DNA of 64,000 bases from Acidobacteriaceae bacterium (GTDB taxonomy: Bacteria > Acidobacteriota > Terriglobia > Terriglobales > Acidobacteriaceae), in NCBI GenBank assembly GCA_025462735.1, contig JAOAPC010000021.1, positions 1 to 64,000 on the forward strand. The letters are read 5' to 3'. Of this stretch, positions 36,001 to 43,888 are shown one piece after another (the stretch's first letter is position 1; every line of letters starts with the position of its first letter). The notes under the pieces were generated by a model that worked only from the letters and a program-made list of their open reading frames with translations, was not told the origin of the DNA and searched no databases. Made by a program: the position numbers and the translations under genes.

Positions 36001-37221
36001 TCATTCGTAGCGAAGAGCCTCAATCGGATCCAATTGGGCGGCCTTGCGAGCGGGATAGAAGCCGAAGAACACTCCGACCGCCATGGAAAATAACACTGCA
36101 ATCACGATTACGATTGGAGAAACTAGAACCGGCCAGCCAAGGGTTTGGGTAATCACGTAAGACGCACCCAGCCCGAAGAGGATTCCAATCGTTCCTCCCA
36201 TCAAGCTGAGGACCACAGCCTCAATCAGGAACTGCTGCTGGACATTGGCTTCAGTTGCTCCAATCGCCATTCGCAGACCGATTTCGCGGGTACGCTCGGT
36301 TACTGATACCAGCATGATATTCATGATGCCGATACCGCCCACGATCAGTGAAACGCTGGCAATTGAAGCCAGCAATAAGGTCATAACCCTGCCCGCTTCG
36401 TCGGCAACGTCGGCCATATCGGCCAGATTGCGCACGAAGAAATCGTCGTCGGCGCCGGGTCGGATATGGTGACGATCGCGAAGCAGCAATGTAATCTGCT
36501 TCTGCGCCGCGTAGCTCGCCTCCCGCGAAATCGCCGACACCATGATCCAACGCAACCAGGGTTGGCCGGTAACTTTTTTCTGAAGCGTGGTCAGGGGAAT
36601 CAGAATGATGTCATCCTGATCGTCGCTCATGGCGGCGGATGTTCCTTTGGGAGCCAGCACACCCGTCACACGAAATGGCAAGTTGTTAATGCGGAGAGTC
36701 TGGCCGATGGGATCAGTCGCGCCGAAAAGGTTCTTGCGGACAGTCTCCCCGATCGCAGCCACATTGGCCGCCATGATCACATCATCTTGCGTAAACCCGG
36801 ATCCTTCCTGAAACGGCCAATTGCGGATATCAAAGTATTGCGGCTCGGTGCCGTTGAGCCGTGTAGCCCAATTGTCATTGCCAAAGACTACCTGACCGTT
36901 TGAGCTGCTGCCCGGTGCTGCCGCATGGGCGGCTGGGCACTCACGCAATATTGCCAGCATGTCGTCGTAGACCAGGCTCTTGGTGGATCCCCAGCCCATG
37001 TGCATTCCGCTGCGCGTAACAGTTCCCGCGCCAACAAATAACATGTTCGAACCCATGGCCTGAATCTGCTCCTGCATGGTTTGTCGCGCACCCTGGCCGA
37101 CCCCAAGCATAGCGATGACGGCTCCGACGCCGATGATGATGCCCAGCATGGTCAGGATCGAGCGCATCTTGTTGCGGGACAAAGCCCGCATTGCGATGCG
37201 GATGATTGCAAGCAGATCCAT
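36001..37221 (-). CDS. MacB/FtsX-like ABC transporter permease (operon copy)
   Basis: This 406-aa permease has an N-terminal helix (MRSILTMLGIIIGVGAVIAMLGVG), the MacB periplasmic core, and a C-terminal block GIGIMNIMLVSVTERTREIGLRMAIGAT. It ends AAQLDPIEALRYE. It is the third gene of a minus-strand macA-ATPase-permease unit and a paralogue of the convergent 34726-35943 permease. In such systems the permease and adaptor drive efflux of macrolides, peptides, lipids or signalling compounds through an outer-membrane channel. The substrate is unknown. Confidence 0.93.
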   Translation of the reverse strand: MDLLAIIRIAMRALSRNKMRSILTMLGIIIGVGAVIAMLGVGQGARQTMQEQIQAMGSNMLFVGAGTVTRSGMHMGWGSTKSLVYDDMLAILRECPAAHAAAPGSSSNGQVVFGNDNWATRLNGTEPQYFDIRNWPFQEGSGFTQDDVIMAANVAAIGETVRKNLFGATDPIGQTLRINNLPFRVTGVLAPKGTSAAMSDDQDDIILIPLTTLQKKVTGQPWLRWIMVSAISREASYAAQKQITLLLRDRHHIRPGADDDFFVRNLADMADVADEAGRVMTLLLASIASVSLIVGGIGIMNIMLVSVTERTREIGLRMAIGATEANVQQQFLIEAVVLSLMGGTIGILFGLGASYVITQTLGWPVLVSPIVIVIAVLFSMAVGVFFGFYPARKAAQLDPIEALRYE

Positions 37222-37243
37222 GTTCGTTCAATGCTCGTTTCGT

Positions 37244-38029
37244 TCAATCCTCGAGCGTCGGCAGCGTCTTGATTACTTCTGCGGCCCGCGGTCGGTTCTG
37301 GACTGCCTCGTCCCGGCGGATCTTGCCGTCGCGGAATTGAATGCTGCGTTTCGCGAAATTTGCTATGTCAGGCTCGTGGGTCACGAGCACGATCGTCAGT
37401 CCCTCATCATTCAATTTCTGGAAAATGTCCATGATCTCGACTGATGTGCGGCTATCCAGATTCCCGGTAGGTTCGTCGGCCAGAAGAATCGAGGGCCGGT
37501 TCACTAAAGCGCGGGCAATAGCCACCCGCTGCTGTTGACCTCCGGAGAGCTGCGAAGGGAAATGTTCCATGCGGTCTGCAAGGCCGACAAGGGCGAGCGC
37601 CTCACGCGACCGCTTTTCGCCTTCCGACTTATTGATGCGCGCATACAGTGTCGGCAATTCCACGTTCTCAAGCGCGGTAGTTCGCGAAAGCAGGTTGAAT
37701 CCTTGAAAGACAAATCCTATTTTGTGGTTGCGAATAGTGGCGAGTTCTTTCTTGGTAAGTTTAGAAACTTCGACACCTTCCAAGAGGTAGCGGCCCGCGC
37801 TTGGCTTGTCGAGGCAACCCAGAATATTCATGAACGTCGACTTGCCGCTGCCGCTGGAACCCATGATGGCTACGAATTCCGCTCGCGCGATGCTGACGCT
37901 CACGCCCCGCAGGGCGTGCACCCGAGTCTCTCCCAGCTCGTAATACTTATGGACATCCTGGATCTCGATCACGGTTTCGTGGTTCTGCTTTGCTGCGAGA
38001 CTTGCCGCGGATTGGGCAGTGGTGGCCAT
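37244..38029 (-). CDS. ABC transporter ATP-binding protein (MacB/LolD type)
   Basis: This 261-aa nucleotide-binding subunit has Walker A GSSGSGKST (57-65), the Q-loop region FVFQGFNLLSRTTALENVELP, the signature LSGGQQQRVAIARAL (near 163), Walker B ILLADEPTGNLDS, and the H-loop LVTHEPDIA. The sequence follows the LolD/MacB ATPase subgroup, which energises exporters without a channel of their own. It is 22 bp upstream of the permease and 27 bp after the adaptor gene. About 30 residues after the core are unusually charged. Confidence 0.94.
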   Translation of the reverse strand: MATTAQSAASLAAKQNHETVIEIQDVHKYYELGETRVHALRGVSVSIARAEFVAIMGSSGSGKSTFMNILGCLDKPSAGRYLLEGVEVSKLTKKELATIRNHKIGFVFQGFNLLSRTTALENVELPTLYARINKSEGEKRSREALALVGLADRMEHFPSQLSGGQQQRVAIARALVNRPSILLADEPTGNLDSRTSVEIMDIFQKLNDEGLTIVLVTHEPDIANFAKRSIQFRDGKIRRDEAVQNRPRAAEVIKTLPTLED

Positions 38030-38056
38030 GTCGAATGTTTCTGGTCCGCAGAGATT

Positions 38057-39430
38057 CTAGCGGCGTTGAGCAGCGCCCATCCCAGGAGCGGAGGCCTTGC
38101 TGGCAGTCATTGAACCGGTGACCAGTTCTTCTCCCTGCTTCAACTCGCCTTTCACAACCTCGGCGACCTCAGTAACGGTGTGGTCCGTTATCCCGGTGCG
38201 TATCTTCACTGGCTCAATCGTTTGGTCGGGATGCATCTTCCATACCACTGCAATGTCAAAACGCGGAGTTCGTACCTGTTCCGCATCATTTCCGCTCGTC
38301 TGTGGGACCGCCGCATGCGCACGATCTCTCTTACCGGCTACGCCGCTGCCAGAGCTGTCGCTGGCAATTGATGTAGTGGCGTTATCGTCCAGTCCATATT
38401 TTTGATAGAGCGCGCGAATTTCTTCTATCTTAAGATCGGGTTTATAACGCAGCGCTCCGTTCGGAACCCGTAGTGCATTGCTGGCCGACGCAACCGGAAT
38501 CGTGATGTATGCCGTCATGCCAGGAAAGAGCTTCAATTCCGGATTATCGAAATCAATCACAGTGTTGTAGGTCACAACGTTCTGCACCGTGGTCGCATTC
38601 ATCCTGATTTGCGAGACGCGCCCGGTAAAGGTGTCACGTGGAAACGCATCCACTTTGAAAGTGACCACTTGCCCCTTCTTGATCATGCCCACATCTGACT
38701 CATCTGTGCTGGCATACACTTGCATCTTGGTAAGGTCCTGCGCAATGGTGAAGAGCGTAGGCGCCTGCAACGATGCCGCCACCGTCTGACCGACATCCAC
38801 GTTCCGGGCAATGACCGTGCCGTCAATTGGCGCCCGGATCGTGGTGTAGTCGAGGTTGGTTTGTGACACCGTCAACGCAGCTCGTTTCTGTTGTTCCTGG
38901 GCGGCGGCTTGCGTCACTTGAGCGTCCGCAGCAGAAACGGCCGCAACGGCGGAATCGTGGCCGGCTTTCGCCAGATCAAGTTGCTGCTGGCTCATTACCT
39001 TTTGGCTGGTGAGCCTGACCGCACGTTCGTAATCAGCCTTGGCTTGAATATCGGCTGCCTTCGCCTTCTGCAAGTTGGCCTTGGCGGACGCAACATTGGC
39101 TTCCGCATTCGCCAAGTCAGCTCTGGCCTGGAGCAGGGCGCCTTTAAACAGTGGAGGATCAATCTGTGCGACCACCTGCCCCTTCTTCACGCGGGAATTG
39201 AAATCAACATAGAGATGGGAAATGGTCCCGGAAACCTGCGATCCTACTTGCACCGTGATGACGGCATTGATAGTGCCGGTCGCTTCCACTACCTCGCGAA
39301 TATCTCCGCGATCAGCCTTGGTCGTAAAGTATTGCGGCTTGTCCTGCCCTTTGAACTCAAAGGCAGCGAAGACGCCGATTGCGATGATCGTGCCTGTTGC
39401 AATCAGCCAATAACGCTTGAGCACTTGCAC
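38057..39430 (-). CDS. macA: MacA-like periplasmic adaptor (HlyD family)
   Basis: This 457-aa adaptor starts at GTG 39430 with GAGGAAA upstream. An N-terminal anchor helix (KRYWLIATGTIIAIGVFAAF) is followed by the membrane-fusion lipoyl half QVSGTISHLYVDFNSRVKKG. A long coiled-coil hairpin, very rich in Ala/Lys/Gln, spans about 100-190. The second lipoyl half is LDYTTIRAPIDGTVIARNVDVG, followed by the beta-barrel. The C-terminal third carries a Ser/Ala-rich linker with DSSGSGVAGKRDRAH. It is the first gene of the MacAB-like unit and probably works with a TolC-like channel such as the one at 10644. Confidence 0.9.
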   Translation of the reverse strand: MQVLKRYWLIATGTIIAIGVFAAFEFKGQDKPQYFTTKADRGDIREVVEATGTINAVITVQVGSQVSGTISHLYVDFNSRVKKGQVVAQIDPPLFKGALLQARADLANAEANVASAKANLQKAKAADIQAKADYERAVRLTSQKVMSQQQLDLAKAGHDSAVAAVSAADAQVTQAAAQEQQKRAALTVSQTNLDYTTIRAPIDGTVIARNVDVGQTVAASLQAPTLFTIAQDLTKMQVYASTDESDVGMIKKGQVVTFKVDAFPRDTFTGRVSQIRMNATTVQNVVTYNTVIDFDNPELKLFPGMTAYITIPVASASNALRVPNGALRYKPDLKIEEIRALYQKYGLDDNATTSIASDSSGSGVAGKRDRAHAAVPQTSGNDAEQVRTPRFDIAVVWKMHPDQTIEPVKIRTGITDHTVTEVAEVVKGELKQGEELVTGSMTASKASAPGMGAAQRR

Positions 39431-39776
39431 CGGATTTCCTCATCCTTCGAACTGAGCATTTTTTATCCGCACTCCCGATCAGGTACACGAAGGAGCCTAA
39501 CTGCGGTTTGTGTTTACTTGTTGCATCCACTGCACCTGGAGCATCTCGCTATTCTACCTATGAATACTGATTATCTTGCACTAAGGGCACGCACACATGA
39601 ACTCAACATTAAAAGTTCTCCATCATGCATGATGTGTTCACCAAGGAAAACTCGTTGAAGATACGCCAAAAATTAGCGGGTCCAATTGTGCGTAGGATGC
39701 TACCGTGCGCTGCCGTCATTCCAACATTCAAGGATAAAGGGAGCATTGCATGACTACCTTCGTTCACGCAGCACGG
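39431..39776. promoter_or_regulatory. 346-bp intergenic region upstream of macA-like gene
   Basis: This region contains the macA-side promoter on the minus strand. Its right part is the 3' flank of the frameshifted lipoprotein/HHH gene. A short palindrome-like CATCATGCATGATG lies near 39622. No coding frame with a start and known domain was found, and no strong -10/-35 pair was recognised. Confidence 0.3.
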
Positions 39777-40138
39777 TCATTTCTTGACCGTCACCAGGTC
39801 TGCGATTTTGTCATACTGAGCCTTACGGATGATCCGCCGCGTCAGTAGGTCATCGGGTTTGTTGTAGGGACGGCCCGCCATCACTCGCTCTGCCTCCGCC
39901 GAGGTCACGCCCGGGAGGCTCAGCAACTGCTCTTTCGTGGCAGCATTCAAATCTAGCGGCTTTCGCGGCTCCAGCCCTCGCGTATCCCTGCTGCCACAGC
40001 TTTGGCATCTCTCTTTACTTCCGCTGTTGCCCGTGCGGTTTTCTCTTTAAGGTCCTGCGGGTTTTGTTGTTGCGTGCAGCCCGCGAGCGCGCCCAGCAGG
40101 AAAAGTGTGGGAACGTGGCGATATCTTGGGATGTTCAT
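39777..40138 (-). pseudogene. Lipoprotein plus helix-hairpin-helix (ComEA-like) gene broken by a frameshift
   Basis: From ATG 40138 the first frame gives a lipoprotein start MNIPRYRHVPTLFLLGALAGC and an Ala/Lys-rich helix ending AAGIREGWSRESR, with a stop at 39953. In the frame shifted by one base the sequence continues LDLNAATKEQLLSLPGVTSA, then GRPYNKPDDLLTRR and YDKIADLVTVKK, stopping at 39777. That second part is a helix-hairpin-helix repeat of the ComEA type. Related acidobacterial proteins join the two as WSRDKPLDLN, and one extra base near GAAAG would restore this. It could be a real pseudogene, a sequencing error, or a slip site. Confidence 0.7.
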
Positions 40139-40260
40139 TTGATTTCGATTAAGATGCCGCACACTTTCCGAGTAGTTGTTCGCGGGGATTTGACGATGGG
40201 AAAGTCCAAGCGATAACGCCAGGAGCACGCGAACGTTGTCGCTCCCGGGCCGAGGGACGA

Positions 40261-40860
40261 TCACATAATTTGGACAATCGCTGGGTGGATCTCCCAAACA
40301 GTTGCGACCTGCCGGCTCCCTCGCCCGTGCTCGAAGTCTTCGAATGGCAATCCGAGCACGCTCACGGGTAATGGCTGGGGCAAGTCCCCGCCGTGCTGCA
40401 GGTCAAGTTGAAACCCATGTTGCTTCAGTTTCGATTGGAGATTCATCCGGGCCGTACAGTATTCGCTATCCACTGGTGTTTCCACGACCACGCGTGAGGC
40501 GTTCTTGTCCGGAGTTTGGGAGATCTCCATGTGAATATCGCAGTCGCCCTGATTTACGCTGGCATTCTCCAGATATGCCAGGGCCACATGCATCAACTGA
40601 AGCTCCCGGCCGGTGCGAGGCTGAGTTGGGGGAAGAGGAATTGAATCTTGCGGCCAGGACAATATGGTGTTGACGTTTATCTCTAGCGGCGTTCCACTCG
40701 GAATGGGCACATGCTTGGCGTTGTGGCGATAATCTGCCGCATCAGGTAGGACAGAGAGGCAGTCGCAAATACCCTTTTGAATGCGGCTAATTGTGCCGCA
40801 GGACGCAGAGAAAAGGCCGAGCAGGATCATGCCGCTAAGAGCTACAGTTTGGGGTCTCAC
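40261..40860 (-). CDS. Putative lipoprotein of unknown function
   Basis: The 199-aa protein starts at GTG 40860 with only a weak ribosome binding site. The N-terminus MRPQTVALSGMILLGLFSASC fits a lipoprotein signal with a SASC lipobox. The mature part has a low-similarity beta-rich fold with VVVETPVDSEYCTARMNLQS and ends VATVWEIHPAIVQIM. Acidobacterial secreted proteins often end in a WEIHP-type motif, but no function is known. The next downstream gene is the frameshifted lipoprotein/HHH gene; the two might be transcribed together. Confidence 0.65.
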   Translation of the reverse strand: MRPQTVALSGMILLGLFSASCGTISRIQKGICDCLSVLPDAADYRHNAKHVPIPSGTPLEINVNTILSWPQDSIPLPPTQPRTGRELQLMHVALAYLENASVNQGDCDIHMEISQTPDKNASRVVVETPVDSEYCTARMNLQSKLKQHGFQLDLQHGGDLPQPLPVSVLGLPFEDFEHGRGSRQVATVWEIHPAIVQIM

Positions 40861-40932
40861 GCGGTACTTTGATGCAAACTAAGGAAGTCTGTGTGCCCCC
40901 GGTGCCGGGAATACCCTGCAAAATCCAGACCG

Positions 40933-41682
40933 TTAGATTTGACCGTAGCCGCCGTCTACATTGATTTCGACGCCGGTTACATAGGAGGCGTCTTGCGAGG
41001 CCAGGAATGCCACCACGCCTGCGACTTCCTCGGGCTGTCCGAACCGCTTCATCGGAATCCTCGTCAGTACGTCTCTCGCGAACTCATCAAAGGCCTCCTT
41101 GGGCAAACCGGTTCTGCCAAAGATCGGAGTAACGATCGGCCCCGGCGCAACTGTGTTCACGCGGATGCCGCGCCCGACCAGTTCCGCGGCTGCCGTTCGC
41201 GCTAAAGAGCGCATTGCTGCTTTGGTTGCCGCATACGCGCTGGCCCCGATGGAACCTTTGCTGTCCGCCACGCTGGTATTCAGGATGATCGACGCGCCGT
41301 CATTCAGAAAGGGCAGCGCTTTCTGGATGGTGAAATATGCTCCCTTCATGTTGATGTCGAACTGCTCGTCGAACAATTCTTCCGAGGTGTCGGCAAACGG
41401 CGCGAACTTCGCAACACCTGCGTTCACAAACAGCACATCAATTTTGCCCAGCTTCTGCGAAACCTCCTTATATAGCTTGTCGGTGTCCGCGAAATTGGCT
41501 ACGTCCGCCTGCACTGCTACGAGGCCATTGCCAATTGTTTTGACTGCCTCATCGAGCGTTTTCTTGCTTCGACCTGAGATGGCGACTTTCGCGCCTTCGT
41601 CCTGAAGACGCTTTGCGGTTGCGAGCCCAATGCCGCTGTTTCCGCCCGTCACTACTGCTACCTTTCCCTCTAATCTCTTCAT
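40933..41682 (-). CDS. Short-chain dehydrogenase/reductase
   Basis: This 249-aa NAD(P)-dependent oxidoreductase has the Rossmann motif VVTGGNSGIGLATAKRL (residues 10-26) and NAGVAKFAPF. The catalytic SxxYxxxK is seen as GASAYAATKAAMRSLARTAA with an upstream Ser in NTSVADSKG. GAGGAG precedes the ATG. It lies divergently from an ArsR-family regulator, with an inverted-repeat operator candidate between them. This arrangement is typical of a repressor-controlled SDR. The substrate is unknown. Confidence 0.92.
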   Translation of the reverse strand: MKRLEGKVAVVTGGNSGIGLATAKRLQDEGAKVAISGRSKKTLDEAVKTIGNGLVAVQADVANFADTDKLYKEVSQKLGKIDVLFVNAGVAKFAPFADTSEELFDEQFDINMKGAYFTIQKALPFLNDGASIILNTSVADSKGSIGASAYAATKAAMRSLARTAAAELVGRGIRVNTVAPGPIVTPIFGRTGLPKEAFDEFARDVLTRIPMKRFGQPEEVAGVVAFLASQDASYVTGVEINVDGGYGQI

Positions 41683-41760
41683 GTTAGTCTCCTCTATTCT
41701 CCCGAGAATGCTTTGCGCGGCCCGCGCCGGATTTCCGTCGCGCTGCGGGTGTTTTTACCA

Positions 41761-41788
41761 AGTTAGACATTTAGATGACTATCTAACT
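41761..41788. promoter_or_regulatory. Palindromic operator candidate between SDR and ArsR genes
   Basis: AGTTAGA (41761-41767) and TCTAACT (41782-41788) form the outer inverted pair. TTAGAT (41771-41776) and ATCTAA (41781-41786) form an inner one. The three TTAGA-type half-sites lie in the 196-bp divergent gap, about 90 bp before the ArsR gene start. This is the expected binding layout for an ArsR dimer. Confidence 0.5.
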
Positions 41789-41878
41789 GTTCGGTTACAA
41801 TTAATCGAAAGACTTGGAAGAAGGAGATGAGATTTCTCGCGGGAGTGTTGGCGAGGTCTCGCTACACTGTAGGGGAAC

Positions 41879-42196
41879 ATGAACTATTCTGAAGTTGAAA
41901 AAATATCGAAGGCCCTGGCGGACGAAACCCGGCTCAGGATCTTTGAGGCCATCTCTGCAACCGAACGCATAAAGTGTGGCGATATCGTCTCGATGCGCGG
42001 CGTGACTCCGGCAACCGTTTCCCATCACTTGAAGATTTTGAGTGAGGCGAGGCTGATCACCTGCCGCCGAGAAGGGCAGTTTGTTTATAGCCAGGCTGTT
42101 CCCGCCACTATTGCAGCCTACAGTCGCGCGCTCGCGAAAATGGCAGGTCGCATCAAAGCAAAGCGCCGCGCGGCGAAGGAAAACACCTCTGACTGA
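41879..42196 (+). CDS. ArsR-family winged-helix transcriptional regulator
   Basis: The 105-aa repressor has a helix-turn-helix with LADETRLRIFEAI (residues about 13-25), KCGDIVSMRGVTPATVSHHL (36-57) and ILSEARLITCRREGQFVYS (the beta-wing). ArsR members usually sense metals or small molecules. Metal-type ELCVCDL sites are not visible here, so a metabolite sensor is likely. It is divergent from the SDR gene and probably represses it, as judged from the palindromic site at 41761-41788. Confidence 0.9.
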   Translation: MNYSEVEKISKALADETRLRIFEAISATERIKCGDIVSMRGVTPATVSHHLKILSEARLITCRREGQFVYSQAVPATIAAYSRALAKMAGRIKAKRRAAKENTSD

Positions 42197-42256
42197 TCAG
42201 AGGGAGGCAATAGTTGCTTCTTTTGAAGTATTCCGGAACATGACCCAGCTTGGGGC

Positions 42257-42344
42257 TGGTGCCGGGAGGGGGAGTTGAACCCCCAAGGTGCTAAGCACCG
42301 GCGGATTTTGAGTCCGCTGCGTCTGCCAGTTCCGCCATCCCGGC
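42257..42344 (-). tRNA. tRNA-Leu (anticodon CAA), CCA encoded
   Basis: The minus-strand sequence starts GCCGGGATGGCGGAACTGG. The acceptor pairs with TCCCGGC. The anticodon stem-loop GCGGACTCAAAATCCGC gives anticodon CAA. The variable arm is long (class II), the T-arm contains GTTCAACTC, and CCA is encoded at 42257-42259. Length is 88 nt. The acceptor is the same as in the tRNA-Leu at 7617-7702, but the anticodon and variable arm differ. Confidence 0.95.
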
Positions 42345-42534
42345 CAAGGAAGGCATTTTTAGGTTAGCACAAGCCCTAAAGCCGCCCAAGCCACTCAGCC
42401 TTATTAACTTGCATGCGATGTCGCCTAAATACGCGCAGCTTGCCATGGTCCAGCCTTGACCGTGGCCACAAGGAATCCTGTTCGTCAATTCACCCCTCCT
42501 CGACGCTCTCGTTCAGCATCTAAAATCCGCTGTT

Positions 42535-42798
42535 GTGCCGCTGAAGCTTTCGGTGGAGGCCCGCTCCATGATGGAATTTTTCTGTGAGACCTGTCGCACG
42601 CGGAAGAGGGTAGGCGAGAACTGGATCCTAGGGTTTGCATCCGAAGCTTCCGGTGCACAGCCTGGCGACCGCGAGATCAGCATTCTTCCCAGTTGGGCCG
42701 ACGCACACGCGGTTCATCCCTCGGCGGTGCATTTCTGCTCCGAACGATGCAAAGAAAAGTACATGACTTGGCTATTCAGCTACCAAATCGCCTCTTGA
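42535..42798 (+). CDS. Small zinc-ribbon-like protein of unknown function
   Basis: An 87-aa protein with GTG start at 42535 or possibly ATG at 42568. Two cysteine pairs, FCETCRTRKRV and HFCSERCKEKY, are separated by about 50 residues and could bind one zinc. The intervening part is predicted to be loop-rich. It is cytoplasmic, with no signal peptide. It is unlinked to an operon; the downstream gene is on the opposite strand. Homologous domain names are not recalled. Confidence 0.5.
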   Translation: MPLKLSVEARSMMEFFCETCRTRKRVGENWILGFASEASGAQPGDREISILPSWADAHAVHPSAVHFCSERCKEKYMTWLFSYQIAS

Positions 42799-42870
42799 AT
42801 GGCGTTTGAGTCACGTTCCTAAGAAGGCGGGCATGTGTGGACGCATGAGGCTTCGGACTAGCTGGTATCT

Positions 42871-43536
42871 TTAGAACCTAAATACAAGTCCGCCAGCTCC
42901 CCGGAGATTGTTTTGCGTGTCATTGAAAAATGGCGTCCTGATGCCGTCAGCCGATAAGCGCAAACCTACTCTCTTAGAAAAGAAGAAGTCGATTCCGCCC
43001 CCTCCTCCATAGGCAAACCCCTCATCTCTAGCTTTTACTTCCGCAAACTGAGGCACGTTATTCTCTAATACGTTTGCAGAGATTCGCTCCCACGCCCCGC
43101 CGATCAAAACGCGTATAAAGGGCTGCACTCTACCGCTCATGCGCAACGTGAACTGCGGACCGATTGTAGCGGTGTACATTCGCATTCTGGTACGTGCCTG
43201 TACTGAAACAGAGCCAGTGGTGCCTAGATTAAGTTTGTTAGTTCCGTAGCCTCCGCCAATGTCCACCACGAGTCCGAACCATTTGGCATATGTATCTTCC
43301 TCCACGCCAAGATTCCAGCCGCTTAGGTTCTTGTGATTACCAAAATTGAGGAGCGGAAATGTGGGATCAAGTGCGTGCTGCAAGTTCAATTGATCTTGGG
43401 CCGCATGAGTATCGAGTTGCGTGTACTGATATCCGCCGTATACCTTCAGCTCGTGGAAGTCGGATGAGCCGGTTATTTGAGCAGCACTCACAATGCTCAG
43501 AGACACCAGCACCATCAGAGCGCAAATTTGCTTCAT
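42871..43536 (-). CDS. Outer-membrane beta-barrel protein
   Basis: The 221-aa protein has a signal peptide (MKQICALMVLVSLSIVSAAQ). It is followed by strands with alternating hydrophobics: HELKVYGGYQYTQLD, GLVVDIGGGYGTNK, ATIGPQFTLRM and VGLRLSADGIRTPFF. It ends AGGLVFRF, with a C-terminal Phe as required for outer-membrane barrel assembly. The layout matches small OmpW/opacity-like eight-stranded barrels. The function is unknown. It is a single-gene unit. Confidence 0.82.
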   Translation of the reverse strand: MKQICALMVLVSLSIVSAAQITGSSDFHELKVYGGYQYTQLDTHAAQDQLNLQHALDPTFPLLNFGNHKNLSGWNLGVEEDTYAKWFGLVVDIGGGYGTNKLNLGTTGSVSVQARTRMRMYTATIGPQFTLRMSGRVQPFIRVLIGGAWERISANVLENNVPQFAEVKARDEGFAYGGGGGIDFFFSKRVGLRLSADGIRTPFFNDTQNNLRGAGGLVFRF

Positions 43537-43888
43537 TTAATAACTCCTGGGAATCATGTTGAGGAAGGTACTCGGCATTCTACAAGGAAAACTGCCACCA
43601 CAAAAGCCTTTTTGCGGCTTATCCGTTCGACTGAAAGGCCAGCAGAGCCGGCGTTCTGGCTGGAGAAGGCGACGGCTTTTCGATTCGTACTCTAAAAGTG
43701 TATGAACATATCGCCATCGACTGGAAGATGATTAAACAAAATTACCGGGCGAGAACTGGGCACCTCACCAGCTCCGGCAATAAAATCATCGTGAACAGCA
43801 GAGTCGTAGCAGCAGCAAATCTCACATTTATTAATTGATTAATAGGGTGTGTCACTTTGACTGTGCTATCTCCTAACCCGCTTCCGGT
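43537..43888. other. Intergenic region, 352 bp, nothing convincing
   Basis: This lies between the outer-membrane barrel gene and the HxxxH/TPR gene. It is more A/T-rich toward its right half. A plus-strand frame of about 65 codons (around 43642-43841) has no start codon with a ribosome binding site. No promoter, repeat or RNA structure was recognised with confidence. Confidence 0.3.

Noticed and set aside
43642-43841. Plus-strand frame of about 65 codons before the HxxxH/TPR gene
   Set aside because: No start codon with a ribosome binding site and no recognisable motif; left as intergenic.
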